DNA of 64,000 bases from Xiphydria camelus. Its lineage: Eukaryota; Arthropoda; Insecta; Hymenoptera; Xiphydriidae. The stretch covers positions 30,296,827-30,360,826 of the forward strand of contig OY783196.1 in the NCBI GenBank assembly GCA_963678675.1, written 5' to 3'. Below are positions 25,701 to 35,039 of the stretch, in pieces. Each line of letters opens with the position of its first letter. The first letter of the stretch is position 1. The notes under the pieces are model-generated. The model did not search any database and was not told the origin of the DNA. It worked only from the letters and a program-made list of their open reading frames with translations. Made by a program: the position numbers and the translations under genes.

Positions 25701-26567
25701 ATAATAGTCGATTGTCCGGTTATCGCTGCTCAGTGCGTGACGTACGCGCGTACGTGCGTACGATCGGGGGTCCATATTTCATCTGGATGGAATTGAGCAG
25801 ATTTGACTGTCAGTCGGCAAATAAAAGTCGTTCCTTCAGCTTCGTTTCAGCTGTAAAAAATAAAAGTTCCTCAACGGGTTCGATAAATTCTTAATTTATG
25901 GAGATTCGTAAAGATCGACGGAGAATTTTCGTGGACTTTTCTTCGTCTCGAAACGGATTTTTCGCGAGCTGTCGCGGTCATTGATTTTTGTAACGAGGAT
26001 ACGTGACGTGTTTATCGATAAATTCGCGCAAACCTTTCCACAAAAGAGCGGCGCTTTCCTCTTGTTTCTCGCGGCCTTTTACACGCATGCCTCGCGTGCA
26101 CGATTCGCACGTACGGCTCGCCGTCTGCCGGAACGGCGGATGCGCGGGACCGAATTATCATCGTCCCCCTTCGGGAAAATCGTGCCGGTTCCGCGCGAGA
26201 CTTTCGAGAAACTGGTTTGCGGCTTATTGCGCGCGTTCGCGCGGCACTTTTTTCGGGCATGGAGGATGACCCCGTGAAACGATGACCCACCAGGCGTCGC
26301 TGAATTACACGCGTCCCGCGTGCAGCGCGCGCAGGATTCCGCAGCCTCGCCGATCGGGTTGCGAAGCGTCTCCGCGCTCGTCCTGGCGACGCGGGCGATC
26401 TCATCTTTCGCGTGGAGCCGCGTCACGTACTTCCGGCAGAGAGCGGCGACGCGACCCGTTTTTCTCGCGGAACGGTTGGAGGAAGGATTCCTCCGGTGGT
26501 TCTCAAACGTTCCTTTTTCGAGTATCATTTAAATTACTCAACGCGTTAGCGGAGAAAAATAATTAGA
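19738..26567. other. Long noncoding CpG-rich stretch
   Basis: About 6.8 kb without a supportable gene. It holds GC-rich DNA, simple CG runs near 21660 and 23558, and purine-rich patches (20805-20850). I checked the longer frames (20222-20518, 21120-21500, 22923-23297, 25403-25894, minus 26079-26528); none has a domain or a consistent splice-bounded exon. It could contain regulatory DNA or lie in an intron of a gene extending beyond the window. Confidence 0.5.
23558..23578. repeat. (CG)n microsatellite
   Basis: About 20 bp of alternating CG. Confidence 0.9.
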
Positions 26568-27078
26568 TTAAGGTTTCTCGAGCGGTACAGGGGCTTTTTC
26601 CAGGCTAAAAGTTAGTCCACTGAAGTACAGTAACTCTCTAAAGTATGTTCTTCGTGCGACGTGGCAACAACGTTTGACGTACAGCAGTATGTGTGTATCT
26701 GTGAGTTTAAAAATGGAGCCCAAAACATCTGGTCATGCATCTGTACGTCTTGCAACGTTGCCACGTTGACTTATCAAAGGCTATATTTATAAAGAACAAT
26801 TAATAAAAAATAACGGGCTTCGTAATGAACGTGAAAATTGGTATAGATGATTTTAGTTCATTAAACTTGCTGTTCAAAAAGTTTCAGAATTTTTTCACTA
26901 TTTTAACATATAAGAACCCATAAGAACATATGTTATTTTGTTATTCAAAAATCTTTGCAACAAGCTTCTTAAAGGACTTGAAAATTTAACTGAATTTTTT
27001 TTTTTACATCAATCTACCGAATGCAAGCATTTTCAAGCATTTCTCACTATTTTTAGTATAACGCTCGAGAAACCTTAA
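26568..27078. mobile_element. TTAA-flanked MITE, family C copy 1
   Basis: A 503-bp element between TTAA sites (26568-26571 and 27075-27078) with inverted ends GGTTTCTCGAGCG / CGCTCGAGAAACC. The same element recurs in opposite orientation at 50136-50664 and at 53956-54443. TTAA duplication points to piggyBac-type transposition. No transposase. Confidence 0.85.
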
Positions 27079-27083
27079 CGTGA

Positions 27084-27261
27084 CAAAACGGATCTAGTTA
27101 GACGCGTTTAATTATTCTAACTAAAATACTGATTATTAATTATTCTAGCAAAAAAAATTGTCAGTTTATTAACGAAACAGATGGAGGATTCACATTTCAC
27201 TAAAAAGTTTGGTCACCGTCACCAAAATTTTGGTTCAATCGACCAATTATTTTTCTCATTG
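27084..27261. repeat. Dispersed MITE, family H2 copy 1
   Basis: Blocks GACGCGTTTAATTATTCTAAC, ACAGATGGAGGATTCACATTTC and CCAAAATTTTGGTTCAATCGA end at TTTTTCTCATTG. They match 50956-51176 and 52721-52941. It directly abuts family C copy 1, so its left end has probably been lost or displaced. Confidence 0.65.
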
Positions 27262-27382
27262 TATTCATCGCTGTCAGACTTATCACCATTTCATTATCGT
27301 TGATATACATATGTATAAGCACCCACTTATAAGCTTATCAATCATACGTATATATGATAAGTAGATTTCATCACTAAACGCA

Positions 27383-27418
27383 TATATATACAATCGTATA
27401 TACAATCGAGTCTCAGTC
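27383..27418 (+). promoter_or_regulatory. Core promoter of CTL1
   Basis: TATATATA at 27383-27390 lies 25-32 bp before a TCAGTC initiator whose A is 27415. It is the weakest TATA box of the cluster. The predicted 5' UTR is 40 nt. Confidence 0.55.
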
Positions 27419-27454
27419 AAGGAGGGAATCTCCTGAAAGCAACACGGTATCGAA

Positions 27455-28588
27455 ATGTGGTTCGCACCGTTAGTACTCCTGGCAATCGGTCAAACGTGCG
27501 CCGCAACGCTCTCGGAATCGGACGATCGACTCAATGGAACGTATGAAAAAACAGACGACCAAGCGTGCGACGAGAACAGTCCCGAGGTGGTAGTGCAAGG
27601 AGTCCTGGGTGTCATAATAAACCGGAACATCGTGTGCAATAGCGAGCAGCCGATAGTGCGGAGAGACGACTACAATTACTCGTCCGTGGGCGCGCACAAG
27701 CTTCACACGGTCGGGCAGAGTTGGAACGATGCGAGAAAAGTGTGCGTCGACGAGGGCGCGGATCTCGCGGTAATCAATTCCATCGCGGAAGCCGAGGTAA
27801 AGTAGTGGCGATAGCGCGGAGTTTAAAGACGTTGAGGCAGGAGATATATTTCGATAAGATCTGGCGGTATCTATCTCCGAGGTGATTCCCCGGGTTTATT
27901 CGCTGCTCCGCGCTCAACGATGCGGAATTTAAGGTGGAATTAAATTGCGTTCGTACAGCCGGAACTCTGAGACGAGCTCGAATTAACCTATTACCGGTCT
28001 GATGCCCGTTAAATGGTCCATTTCTCATCTTTTTTAAACGGAAAAAAAACAGCAATTCTTACCAGTAGCGCTGAGACTCGAGTTTGTTCTCAAAAATTCG
28101 TACAGAGAGAGAGAGGAGACATTTATATTTACTGGTGTAAGCACAGTAGGCAGAACAGTTTCCTCTGTAGAAATGCTTGAAAACGAGCTCCAGTCTTAGC
28201 GCTACTGGATGAAGCGGTACAAAAAAATGCTGGTTTTATTTTTCCCCGTGTATCGCGATCGTTCTATCGTTTCAATATTTCCACGTAGTGGCTGAAGAGC
28301 ATGCTCGAGGACAACGCACGCTTGATCCACCACGAAGCTACCGAACTCGGCGCTTGGATCGGTGTCCACGACTACTACAGGCCGCGAGAGTGGGTGACCG
28401 TCTTCAGCAAGTCCCTCGCTAGTGCCGGTTACACCAAGTGGAGGAGCGATTGTCCGAGCGGCAACATATCGAGGCACTGCGTGTATTGGGACGTCACGGA
28501 GAGGACACCACCGGACTACGGCCTCGCCGACGCCTTTTGCAGCATCGGACTGGCATTTATCTGCGAGCTGGGAGCAATGATCGCGTAG
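27455..28588 (+). CDS. CTL1: secreted C-type lectin (hemolymph LPS-binding protein-like), degenerate Ca2+ site
   Basis: Two exons, 27455-27796 and 28289-28588, joined in phase 0 (GAG|GTAAAG donor, CACGTAG acceptor), encode 213 residues. A signal peptide (1-17, ending QTCAA) is followed by an acidic linker with two cysteines (38, 61). A CTLD runs from about 70 to 209, with the WND-A-R-KVC helix, a W-I-G-V-H-D-Y-Y core and the final F-I-C-E. Framework cysteines are 97, 178, 198 and 206, with one extra at 169. The usual EPN/QPD position reads CPSGN and the later N-D pair is missing, so canonical Ca2+-dependent sugar binding is unlikely. In family members the protein is secreted into hemolymph and binds microbial glycans. 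The signal peptide resembles that of CTL5, suggesting they are sister copies. The start is the first ATG after the predicted initiator. Confidence 0.85.
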
Positions 28589-28659
28589 TTCTGGTATCGT
28601 GTAGTTCTGGTAGCCGGAAGCAACGGGAAATTTGTAACGAGATATTGTAATTAATTGAT

Positions 28660-28665
28660 AATAAA
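28660..28665 (+). terminator. Polyadenylation signal of CTL1
   Basis: AATAAA 72 nt after the CTL1 stop codon. Confidence 0.5.
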
Positions 28666-28721
28666 TTTAATTGTATTTCAGTATAGATATACGTTATATT
28701 TAATTCATTTCTCTCTCCCAC

Positions 28722-28965
28722 TATTTCTTTCTCTTTCTCTCTTTCTCTCTCTTTTGTTAGTCTAGGCCGTTCTATTATTTATTATCTATTATTTTATTTT
28801 ATCTGTTACTTTAATATTATTATTTACTTTATCTCTTTTCACTCGTTCACTCTCTTAGTTGCTTTCTTTGTTATTCATTTGTTCTGACCTTTTGTGTGCT
28901 CTTAGAGGGCATCTGCGGCCCTGGAGCAAATAAAACATGCTTCTTCTTCTCATTAGGAAACTAGA
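28722..28965 (+). repeat. Interspersed repeat, same family as 16395-16790
   Basis: The end GTTCTGACCTTTTGTGTGCTC followed by CTGGAGCAAATAAAACATGC and a TTC tail matches the reverse complement of 16425-16490. The preceding TTTCTCTTT/TATTATTTA-rich body corresponds to the repeated units there. It sits between CTL1 and CTL2. Possibly the 3' end of a retroelement. Confidence 0.5.
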
Positions 28966-29317
28966 GCAATGCGTTTATTTATTACGTGTATTATTGCATG
29001 ACCTCATTGACTCACACACGCAGCTGAAACTATCAATGGAATACAGTTCACGGTCGTTGGCGCCAAGTCAATATTAATATCGACATTTCCCGAACCGCTT
29101 GTATAACTCTTCAACTCAATTTAGATATCTGTACACACATCGATATCGTAATTACGAAGAAAATATATTTTTATCTACCCCCAATCGCTTTATCCCTCCA
29201 AGATCGTGATACGCGATACATATATGTATTATGTACACTCGAGTGTATCAATATGCCGATACAAGTTTCCTCATTTACCGCTTAACGGGTATATACTCCC
29301 ACTCCACCGGTAGATCG

Positions 29318-29354
29318 TATAAATAAATAAGAATCCAGCAGATGGGCATCAGTC
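29318..29354 (+). promoter_or_regulatory. Core promoter of CTL2
   Basis: TATAAATA starts at 29318. The initiator ATCAGTC has its A at 29351, exactly 33 bp later. The predicted 5' UTR is 64 nt. Confidence 0.7.
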
Positions 29355-29414
29355 GGAGCAGAAGTATCCGAACGGGGTGCAGGTTTATTTAACTACGAGA
29401 AAGACAACGACGAT

Positions 29415-30245
29415 ATGAAGTTTCTACCATTGTTGTTGTTTGTGGCCACTCATTCGTACCTTACGCTGGCGCAGGAGGAGGAGGAGGTGCCGTCGGCCGA
29501 CGAGCCGAGCGAAGGACAGGCTCCGTCGAACCGATCGACAGTTCAAATAATAATTCCGCCGCCGGGAATCGCCGCTTATTCGGCAAGGGATGACTACACC
29601 TACACGGCCGTGGGGGCACACAAGCTGCACACGCGTCCGATGGTGTGGAACGACGCGAGGAGGGCATGCAATGACGAGGGAGCTCATCTCGCGATAATTA
29701 ATTCCATCATAGAAGCCGAGGTAATCACGCGCAGTAATTATCAACGAAAGAAATCGTCGAGCCTTGACTTTAGACTGACGAAGAAACCATTCTTCTTTGT
29801 TCTTCCTGATAAAAGTAATAAATGCTTCTTCTTCTTCTTCTTCTTCTTCTTCTTCTTCTTCTTTGTCAGAATCGCGTATAAATTAATTGCAGTAATTCAA
29901 AACGAGTTTATATCGTTCAATGTCGCGTCATATCGCGCACGAATATTTCAGGTGATGGCGGAGATGCTCAACAACGCTACGATCCTGCGGGCACCCAAGG
30001 ATCGAGCTTACTTGGGCGTTCACGATTACTTCAAAACTGAAGAGTGGGTGACGATCTTCAGCGACACCCTCGAGAGCACCGGCTACAGTCAGTGGAGTCC
30101 AATCGGGGGCGGTCAGCCCAATAATTACACCGGAAACGATCACTGTCTGACGATCCTTCCCGACGGCAAGCTGAACGACAACAGCTGTCAAAGCTCTCTG
30201 GCTTTCTTCTGCGAGATACCGACGACGACTCTGCTTCGCGGATGA
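29415..30245 (+). CDS. CTL2: secreted C-type lectin, QPN type
   Basis: Exons 29415-29720 and 29952-30245, phase 0 (CCGAG|GTAATC donor, TTTCAG|GTG acceptor), give 199 residues. Signal peptide 1-19; acidic E-rich linker; CTLD from residue 58. Cysteines 85, 167, 181 and 189 form the normal two disulfides (85-189, 167-181 by homology). The Ca2+/sugar loop is GGQPN (QPN at 157-159) with a following L-N-D, intermediate between mannose-type EPN and galactose-type QPD, so specificity cannot be read off. An N-glycosylation sequon (NYT) lies in the loop. The 231-nt intron is a multiple of three, has no stop and contains a (CTT)n run, so an unspliced RNA would encode 276 residues with a poly-Phe insert. 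I treat the spliced form as the real product because all paralogs share this splice point. Confidence 0.88.
   Translation: MKFLPLLLFVATHSYLTLAQEEEEVPSADEPSEGQAPSNRSTVQIIIPPPGIAAYSARDDYTYTAVGAHKLHTRPMVWNDARRACNDEGAHLAIINSIIEAEVITRSNYQRKKSSSLDFRLTKKPFFFVLPDKSNKCFFFFFFFFFFFFFVRIAYKLIAVIQNEFISFNVASYRARIFQVMAEMLNNATILRAPKDRAYLGVHDYFKTEEWVTIFSDTLESTGYSQWSPIGGGQPNNYTGNDHCLTILPDGKLNDNSCQSSLAFFCEIPTTTLLRG
29825..29863 (+). repeat. (CTT)n microsatellite in CTL2 intron
   Basis: About 13 CTT units inside the intron. In the reading frame of the flanking exons it reads as a run of phenylalanines. Confidence 0.9.
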
Positions 30246-30307
30246 CTTCCGATGTCGCAAATTGATCTGCCGATGAAATATCTCGCGTGAAACGATTCGC
30301 GGAGTGA

Positions 30308-30313
30308 AATAAA
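30308..30313 (+). terminator. Polyadenylation signal of CTL2
   Basis: AATAAA 63 nt after the stop codon, followed by a T-rich stretch. Confidence 0.55.
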
Positions 30314-30731
30314 AATTTGTATCTCTCGTCCTTGTCTTTCTGTTAATTTTGCGAATTGCAGAATCCCCTCTCTTCTCTCTCGTCCTTCTCTCCTTTCAAT
30401 CCGCGAAGAATGATTGTTTTTTGCAGATTCAACGTCCCGCGAAACCGGTTTATTTTCAATGTATACTTTATCCGGGAATTTTCCTCATACGTATTAGTAT
30501 ATATTACTATAAATACACGTGACACATAAGTGTATCAGTAATCCCCACCTATATATATACATTTATACTTATCGCATATTTTATTCGATCTTTTTCCTTA
30601 TGCGTATCGATATATCGCATCGTATATCGTATGCGTGTGTTATATACACATATCGTTCGCGAAGATACGAAGTTGCCGCTGCACATACGTCCGTGTGTCG
30701 TTAAGCGGTCGTACGCGCGCCCGGTAAGCCG

Positions 30732-30768
30732 TATAAAACGACGCGAGTTTCCCGGTAGATTATCAGTC
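30732..30768 (+). promoter_or_regulatory. Core promoter of CTL3
   Basis: TATAAAA starts at 30732; ATCAGTC has its A at 30765, 33 bp later. The predicted 5' UTR is 54 nt. Confidence 0.72.
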
Positions 30769-30818
30769 GAGAAGAAGATTCCGCTGAGACGCGAACAAGA
30801 GAGGAACAACCCGTCGAA

Positions 30819-31542
30819 ATGTTGCTCGCGCTGTTTCTACAGCTAATGGTTGCTCAGGCGTGCGTCGTTTTGGCGCAGAAGTCGGACGCGGCGCTCGTCG
30901 ACGAGCCGATCCAACCGATTCAAGTGGTAGCGCCGGTGCAGGGAATTCCGAAATACGGCTCTTACATCATCAATCCCAACATAATACAGATAAGAGACGA
31001 CTACAATTACTCATCCACGGGTATTCACAAGATTCACACGCGTCCGTTGGTTTGGGACGAGGCGAGAAAAGCCTGCAACGCAGAGGGCGCTCACCTCGCG
31101 ATAATTAATTCCAAGGCGGAAGCCCAGGTAAGTGCGTACGTACAGGTAATCAACGGAGATACATCGTCGAGCCTCGATGATCGAAATTGAGGAACTACAT
31201 TTTCCCCGGTCGGAATCGCACTTTTCTCATCCTGTGAATCGATTTCAGGTGCTACTGAAAATGCTGAAGGACAACATGCCGATCCTGGGAACGAGGTGGA
31301 ACGAGCGAGCCTGGCTGGGCCTTCACGATTTCTTCAGGGACGGCGAATGGGTTACGATCTTCAACGACTCCCTCGAGAGCACCGGTTACAGTCAGTGGAG
31401 CAGCGTAAACGGCGGTCAGCCGAACAACTCCAGCGGACACGATCACTGCATGAATATGCTCGCGGCGGACGGTAAATTGAACGATAACGATTGCGCGTGG
31501 AGCCTGGCTTTCTTCTGCGAATTGCCGATATTGATCGCGTAA
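30819..31542 (+). CDS. CTL3: secreted C-type lectin, QPN type
   Basis: Exons 30819-31127 and 31249-31542, phase 0 (CCCAG|GTAAGT, TTTCAG|GTG), give 200 residues. Signal peptide 1-19 (ends CVVLA). CTLD from residue 59, with cysteines 86, 170, 185 and 193. The loop is GGQPN (160-162) and the second-site motif is L-N-D-N-D-C. An NSS sequon follows QPN. The 121-nt intron is not a multiple of three, unlike those of CTL2 and CTL4. Closest in layout to CTL2 (shared S-T-G-Y-S-Q-W-S and TRP-L/M-V-W segments), so the two are probably a recent tandem duplication. Role inferred from the family: extracellular pattern recognition. Confidence 0.88.
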
Positions 31543-31607
31543 AACTGATCGCATCGTCGCGCGACGGGTTGCTTTGACGACAGCGAGATGTACGAAAACG
31601 ATTGCGA

Positions 31608-31613
31608 AATAAA
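31608..31613 (+). terminator. Polyadenylation signal of CTL3
   Basis: AATAAA 66 nt after the stop codon. Confidence 0.5.
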
Positions 31614-31707
31614 CACTCGAACCTGGGGAAATAATTGTGCGGAATATTTATTACCCGAATTTTGTCAAATCATTATTTTTAGACAGATCGAATCCACGTT
31701 TTGATAA

Positions 31708-31938
31708 TTAACCTCTTCAGGGACGATTTTTTTTGTGGCGAGAAAAAGATGACTTAATGTTTTTTTTCTCTTTTGCGATTTGTTCATTTTATATTAATGG
31801 GAATTTTTGCTTCTCTGATCGAGGGATTCTGTAGTCAGTAAGTTGTTGTCGGGTTTTTGTTCTATTTATTATTGACGGTGGTTATAATTGTGGAAAACTA
31901 AACGTCCACATATGTGGCCAAGGGCATGGAGAAGTTAA
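31708..31938. mobile_element. Possible TTAA-flanked MITE between CTL3 and CTL4
   Basis: TTAA at 31708-31711 and 31935-31938. The left end CCTCTTCAGGGACG and the right end, read inward, CTTCTCCATGCCCTTGG are imperfectly inverted (shared YTCTYCA). About 223 bp and noncoding. The short match makes this less certain than families A, C and E. Confidence 0.5.
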
Positions 31939-32200
31939 GCTGCTGCAACACGAAATTATCTGCATCCTCCGACGCGTACGAGTACTTCCCATCGTGCATG
32001 TACTCGTTTTTTTCAAAATATCTATAAATAGGTATTCGTACACTGCTCGTTAAATGGAGAAAAACACCTGTTATCATTTAAGCCCAGTTGATTCGATCAT
32101 TAGAGATTTCGATACGCCGTTTCCTTTGACAAGTAGCGCAAATATTTGGTCACATCGATATCATTGCGTGAGTGTGCGCGCATAGCTCCTCGAAAAGCCT

Positions 32201-32237
32201 TATAAAATAATGCCCACCTCGGGAGTCGCCGTCAGTC
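32201..32237 (+). promoter_or_regulatory. Core promoter of CTL4
   Basis: TATAAAA starts at 32201; GTCAGTC has its A at 32234, 33 bp later. The predicted 5' UTR is 46 nt. Confidence 0.72.
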
Positions 32238-32279
32238 GAGTCCGAGTTTCTCAAGAGACGAAACAAAAGTCCCATCGAA

Positions 32280-33026
32280 ATGTTCCTGCCGCTGCCGCTG
32301 CTGCTGCTGCTGCTAGTCGCCCACTGTCGGGCGTACGTTACCGGTCAAGATAAAAAATCGATCCCACCAGAACCGGAAGGCAAGCCGAAATCCAACGCAA
32401 GTTTACCCGTGCATCATCACCCTGTACCAATAGCAGTCCTACTTCCAAGGGATGACTATCAGTACTCGGCCCTTGGTTCGTATCACAAGCTCAACACACT
32501 TCCACTCAACTGGAACGAGGCGAGAAAAGTTTGTTTGGAAGAAGGAGCGCATCTCGCCGTAATCAATTCGCAGGTGGAGGCCGACGTAAGTCCAATTATC
32601 GAGTCGAGAAAGTATCGTCAAATTTGGCTTTCGATCAGGCGCTCGTTCTCTCTCGCGCATCGGAGGAGAAATCGTGATTTTTCTTGTTTTTATCGTTTAA
32701 CCGTCCGTCCGTTATCACAGCTACTGACGAAAATGCTGCAAAAAGCCAGGGACCAGATTCAGAGCGGTGCTTTCGAAAACAACGAGGCTTGGTTAGGCGC
32801 CCACGACTTGTACGAGAAGCTCGAGTGGGTGACGATCTTCGACGAGCCCCTTCCGTCCACCGGCTACTCCTACTGGAGCAACGTTAACGGCGGCCAGCCG
32901 AACAATTCCGACGGGGACGATCGTTGCGTGACTATTAGGGTGGAGGACAGCGGGTACAACGACCGCATGTGCGACAAGAAATTGGCCTTCTTCTGCGAGA
33001 GACCGGCGTCACCCTACGGTGTCTAA
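32280..33026 (+). CDS. CTL4: secreted C-type lectin, QPN type
   Basis: Exons 32280-32585 and 32721-33026, phase 0 (CCGAC|GTAAGT, ATCACAG|CTA), give 203 residues. Signal peptide 1-18 has a run of six leucines encoded largely by CTG repeats. CTLD from residue 57, with cysteines 85, 171, 186 and 194. The loop is GGQPN (161-163) with a Y-N-D second-site motif; an NSD tripeptide follows QPN. Compared with its paralogs the domain has one extra residue early (S-Y-H-K-L). The 135-nt intron is exactly 45 codons long without a stop, so an intron-retaining RNA would encode 248 residues. The family-wide splice site argues for the spliced form. Confidence 0.88.
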   Translation: MFLPLPLLLLLLVAHCRAYVTGQDKKSIPPEPEGKPKSNASLPVHHHPVPIAVLLPRDDYQYSALGSYHKLNTLPLNWNEARKVCLEEGAHLAVINSQVEADVSPIIESRKYRQIWLSIRRSFSLAHRRRNRDFSCFYRLTVRPLSQLLTKMLQKARDQIQSGAFENNEAWLGAHDLYEKLEWVTIFDEPLPSTGYSYWSNVNGGQPNNSDGDDRCVTIRVEDSGYNDRMCDKKLAFFCERPASPYGV

Positions 33027-33142
33027 CTCCTGTCGATCTCTCGCGCCTCGTTCTTCGATGATTTTGACATTGGATTTGCGCGATTCATTCGGAACGAGGT
33101 ATATCAGCGCTGCTCTCGATTCAAGATAATCGCAATTGAGAA

Positions 33143-33148
33143 AATAAA
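33143..33148 (+). terminator. Polyadenylation signal of CTL4
   Basis: AATAAA 117 nt after the stop codon. Confidence 0.45.
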
Positions 33149-33526
33149 ATATCTTCGAGTTGATATCCTAATCGAGTAATATTTTGTTCTTCCTTTCAAT
33201 CGTAGAGTACATCTAATCTTTATCGGTTTAAGCTTAGTCGAGGGTCAGTTATTCGCATCGTTTTAACGGTAATATTTTATGATTCAATTCCCACAGAAAT
33301 TTGTCTTGCAAATTACCGTAATTTACTCGGATCGACATTTTCTCTTTCGAGACACGCGCGAAACGATCATCGCGTAGTGGACACTCTTTGCACACACGCG
33401 AGAGATTTAAATATCTTCGTCTCAAACGAGCACCAGTCCCCGCTCTCTCTTTCTAACCCACCTCGCGTGTACATCAACGCCTCGCGGAGTTTTCCGTAGA
33501 TCAACACGGCGTGAGTCGTGCGCGAG

Positions 33527-33688
33527 TTAACACGTTCGCTGCGGATCACGCGGCTCCCGCGTGAGGGTGGCTGTGTCTCCTGGGCGGATCACGCGGCTCC
33601 CGCGACACGCCAACATAGTTTTACGCAAATTTCAAGATTTTAGTACGGGGGTTAACTCAGTGATCTTGATACGCGGGAAACGTGTTAA
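33527..33688. mobile_element. TTAA-flanked MITE, family D
   Basis: A 154-bp element with TTAA at 33527-33530 and 33685-33688 and short inverted ends CACGTT/AACGTG. Inside, GCGGATCACGCGGCTCCCGC occurs twice, 42 bp apart. Probably a small piggyBac-type derivative. Confidence 0.6.
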
Positions 33689-34835
33689 CCGTGAATTTTT
33701 ACACGATGAAGTCGCGTTCGTTCCGTTCAACGATTCGAGTGGCTAGCGATTCATTTATGACGGCAGCTACCGTTCCGCGCGTCACGGAAGCCTCCGCTTC
33801 TCGGGACCACTGTTAACGCATTATACGGATCCTTATCGGTTGATAAAAAAAAAGTGACTCGATACGCGTAACGTAAAGGAACGTTCTTAATGTTATCCGA
33901 GGACATCGGTGATTGATCGTACCTCCAGTTCGAGCGATCGATTAAGGTCAAACCCGGGACGTTGTTCCGAGATTCGTACCGCATCTCGCGATGACCACTT
34001 TCGATATTCCACGTCGAACGGATAACTGTATGCGTACGCAATAATCGTAGCGTTGCGTATGGCGCGTTCCCCGCACCCCGGAATAAAAGAGAGCACTTTT
34101 TTATTCCTGGTCGCGCGAGGGACTCGTCATCTCTAAGCCGACAGCTCGATTTCGGGTGTGAATGCTCCTTAAGCGACCGATGCACGCGAGCCCGCGCGAG
34201 TCGTGATTCAATTTCACGCTCTCGTACCCGTGGTTCGGAATGTTATCGCACTCTCATCGCGGGAGTTGGTATCGCACGCGCGGTCGTCGCGCGACACGTT
34301 CGATCATACCGTACGCATTGTATTTTTACGACGAGGTTGTAACGAGTTTCGTAATCGCGGACGATAAAGATCGCCTACTCTGAAGCTTCCAACTTCGCGG
34401 GGATGCTTCCTCGTGGATTTAATCCTCGCTTATAAAACGCCTTTTATAAAGTGACGACGGACGTCGAAAAGTGATATATCGATCGATCGTTGTCGCGAAT
34501 GACGCGTCTGATTCGAAGTCACGTATAGCGCGTCTTTTGCAAATTAAAAATGACTCGTTAAACACGGTCTGTTATCGCGTGTCTGGTGTTGGAAGAGGAA
34601 AGAATGAGGAAACTTTGTTATCGCTGCAATAAACTTTTCGGGGATTACTGAAACAGGAGGAAAACATTCGACCGATCGAGCGTACGTGCAGAAGCGATAC
34701 AGATCGATCGGGGCGATGCTTATCGCCACTTCAACGTATTTAAGTGATTTGATTTCGATCGACACCTGTTTTATACGACGAGTGACAACGACTGGAGGTG
34801 CTGTACATTCGCTGCTGTTATTACCTATACATACC

Positions 34836-35039
34836 TATAAACTTACTCGTCGGGAAAGAAACTTCAATCAGTATTATCTCATTATTTACGAATTATTGAT
34901 CCAGATCGATATACGACTTTGTTATAGATCAAAATGTAATCTTTAAAAAAGTATTATATAAATATCAACGAAAAGCTCACAGATAATAAGATAATAGCGA
35001 TTTGAGTTTCTTTCTTTCTTGCAGAGTAAATTCAGACTC
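34836..35039. repeat. Palindromic element family K, diverged copy
   Basis: The left part AACTTACTCGTCGGGAAAGAA and TTCAATCAGTATTATCTCATT is mirrored by AATAAGATAATAGCGATTTG and TTTCTTTCTTGCAGAGTAAA on the right. It matches the better copy at 38731-38934. Confidence 0.6.

Noticed and set aside
29415..30245. CTL2 as a single-exon gene of 276 residues
   Set aside because: Good GT-AG sites at the position conserved in all paralogs, and the poly-Phe insert would break the lectin domain; kept only as an alternative isoform. The same reasoning applies to CTL4.
33540..33605. Two copies of a 20-bp GC-rich direct repeat considered as CRISPR-like or operator repeats
   Set aside because: Only two units, inside a TTAA-flanked element in an animal genome.
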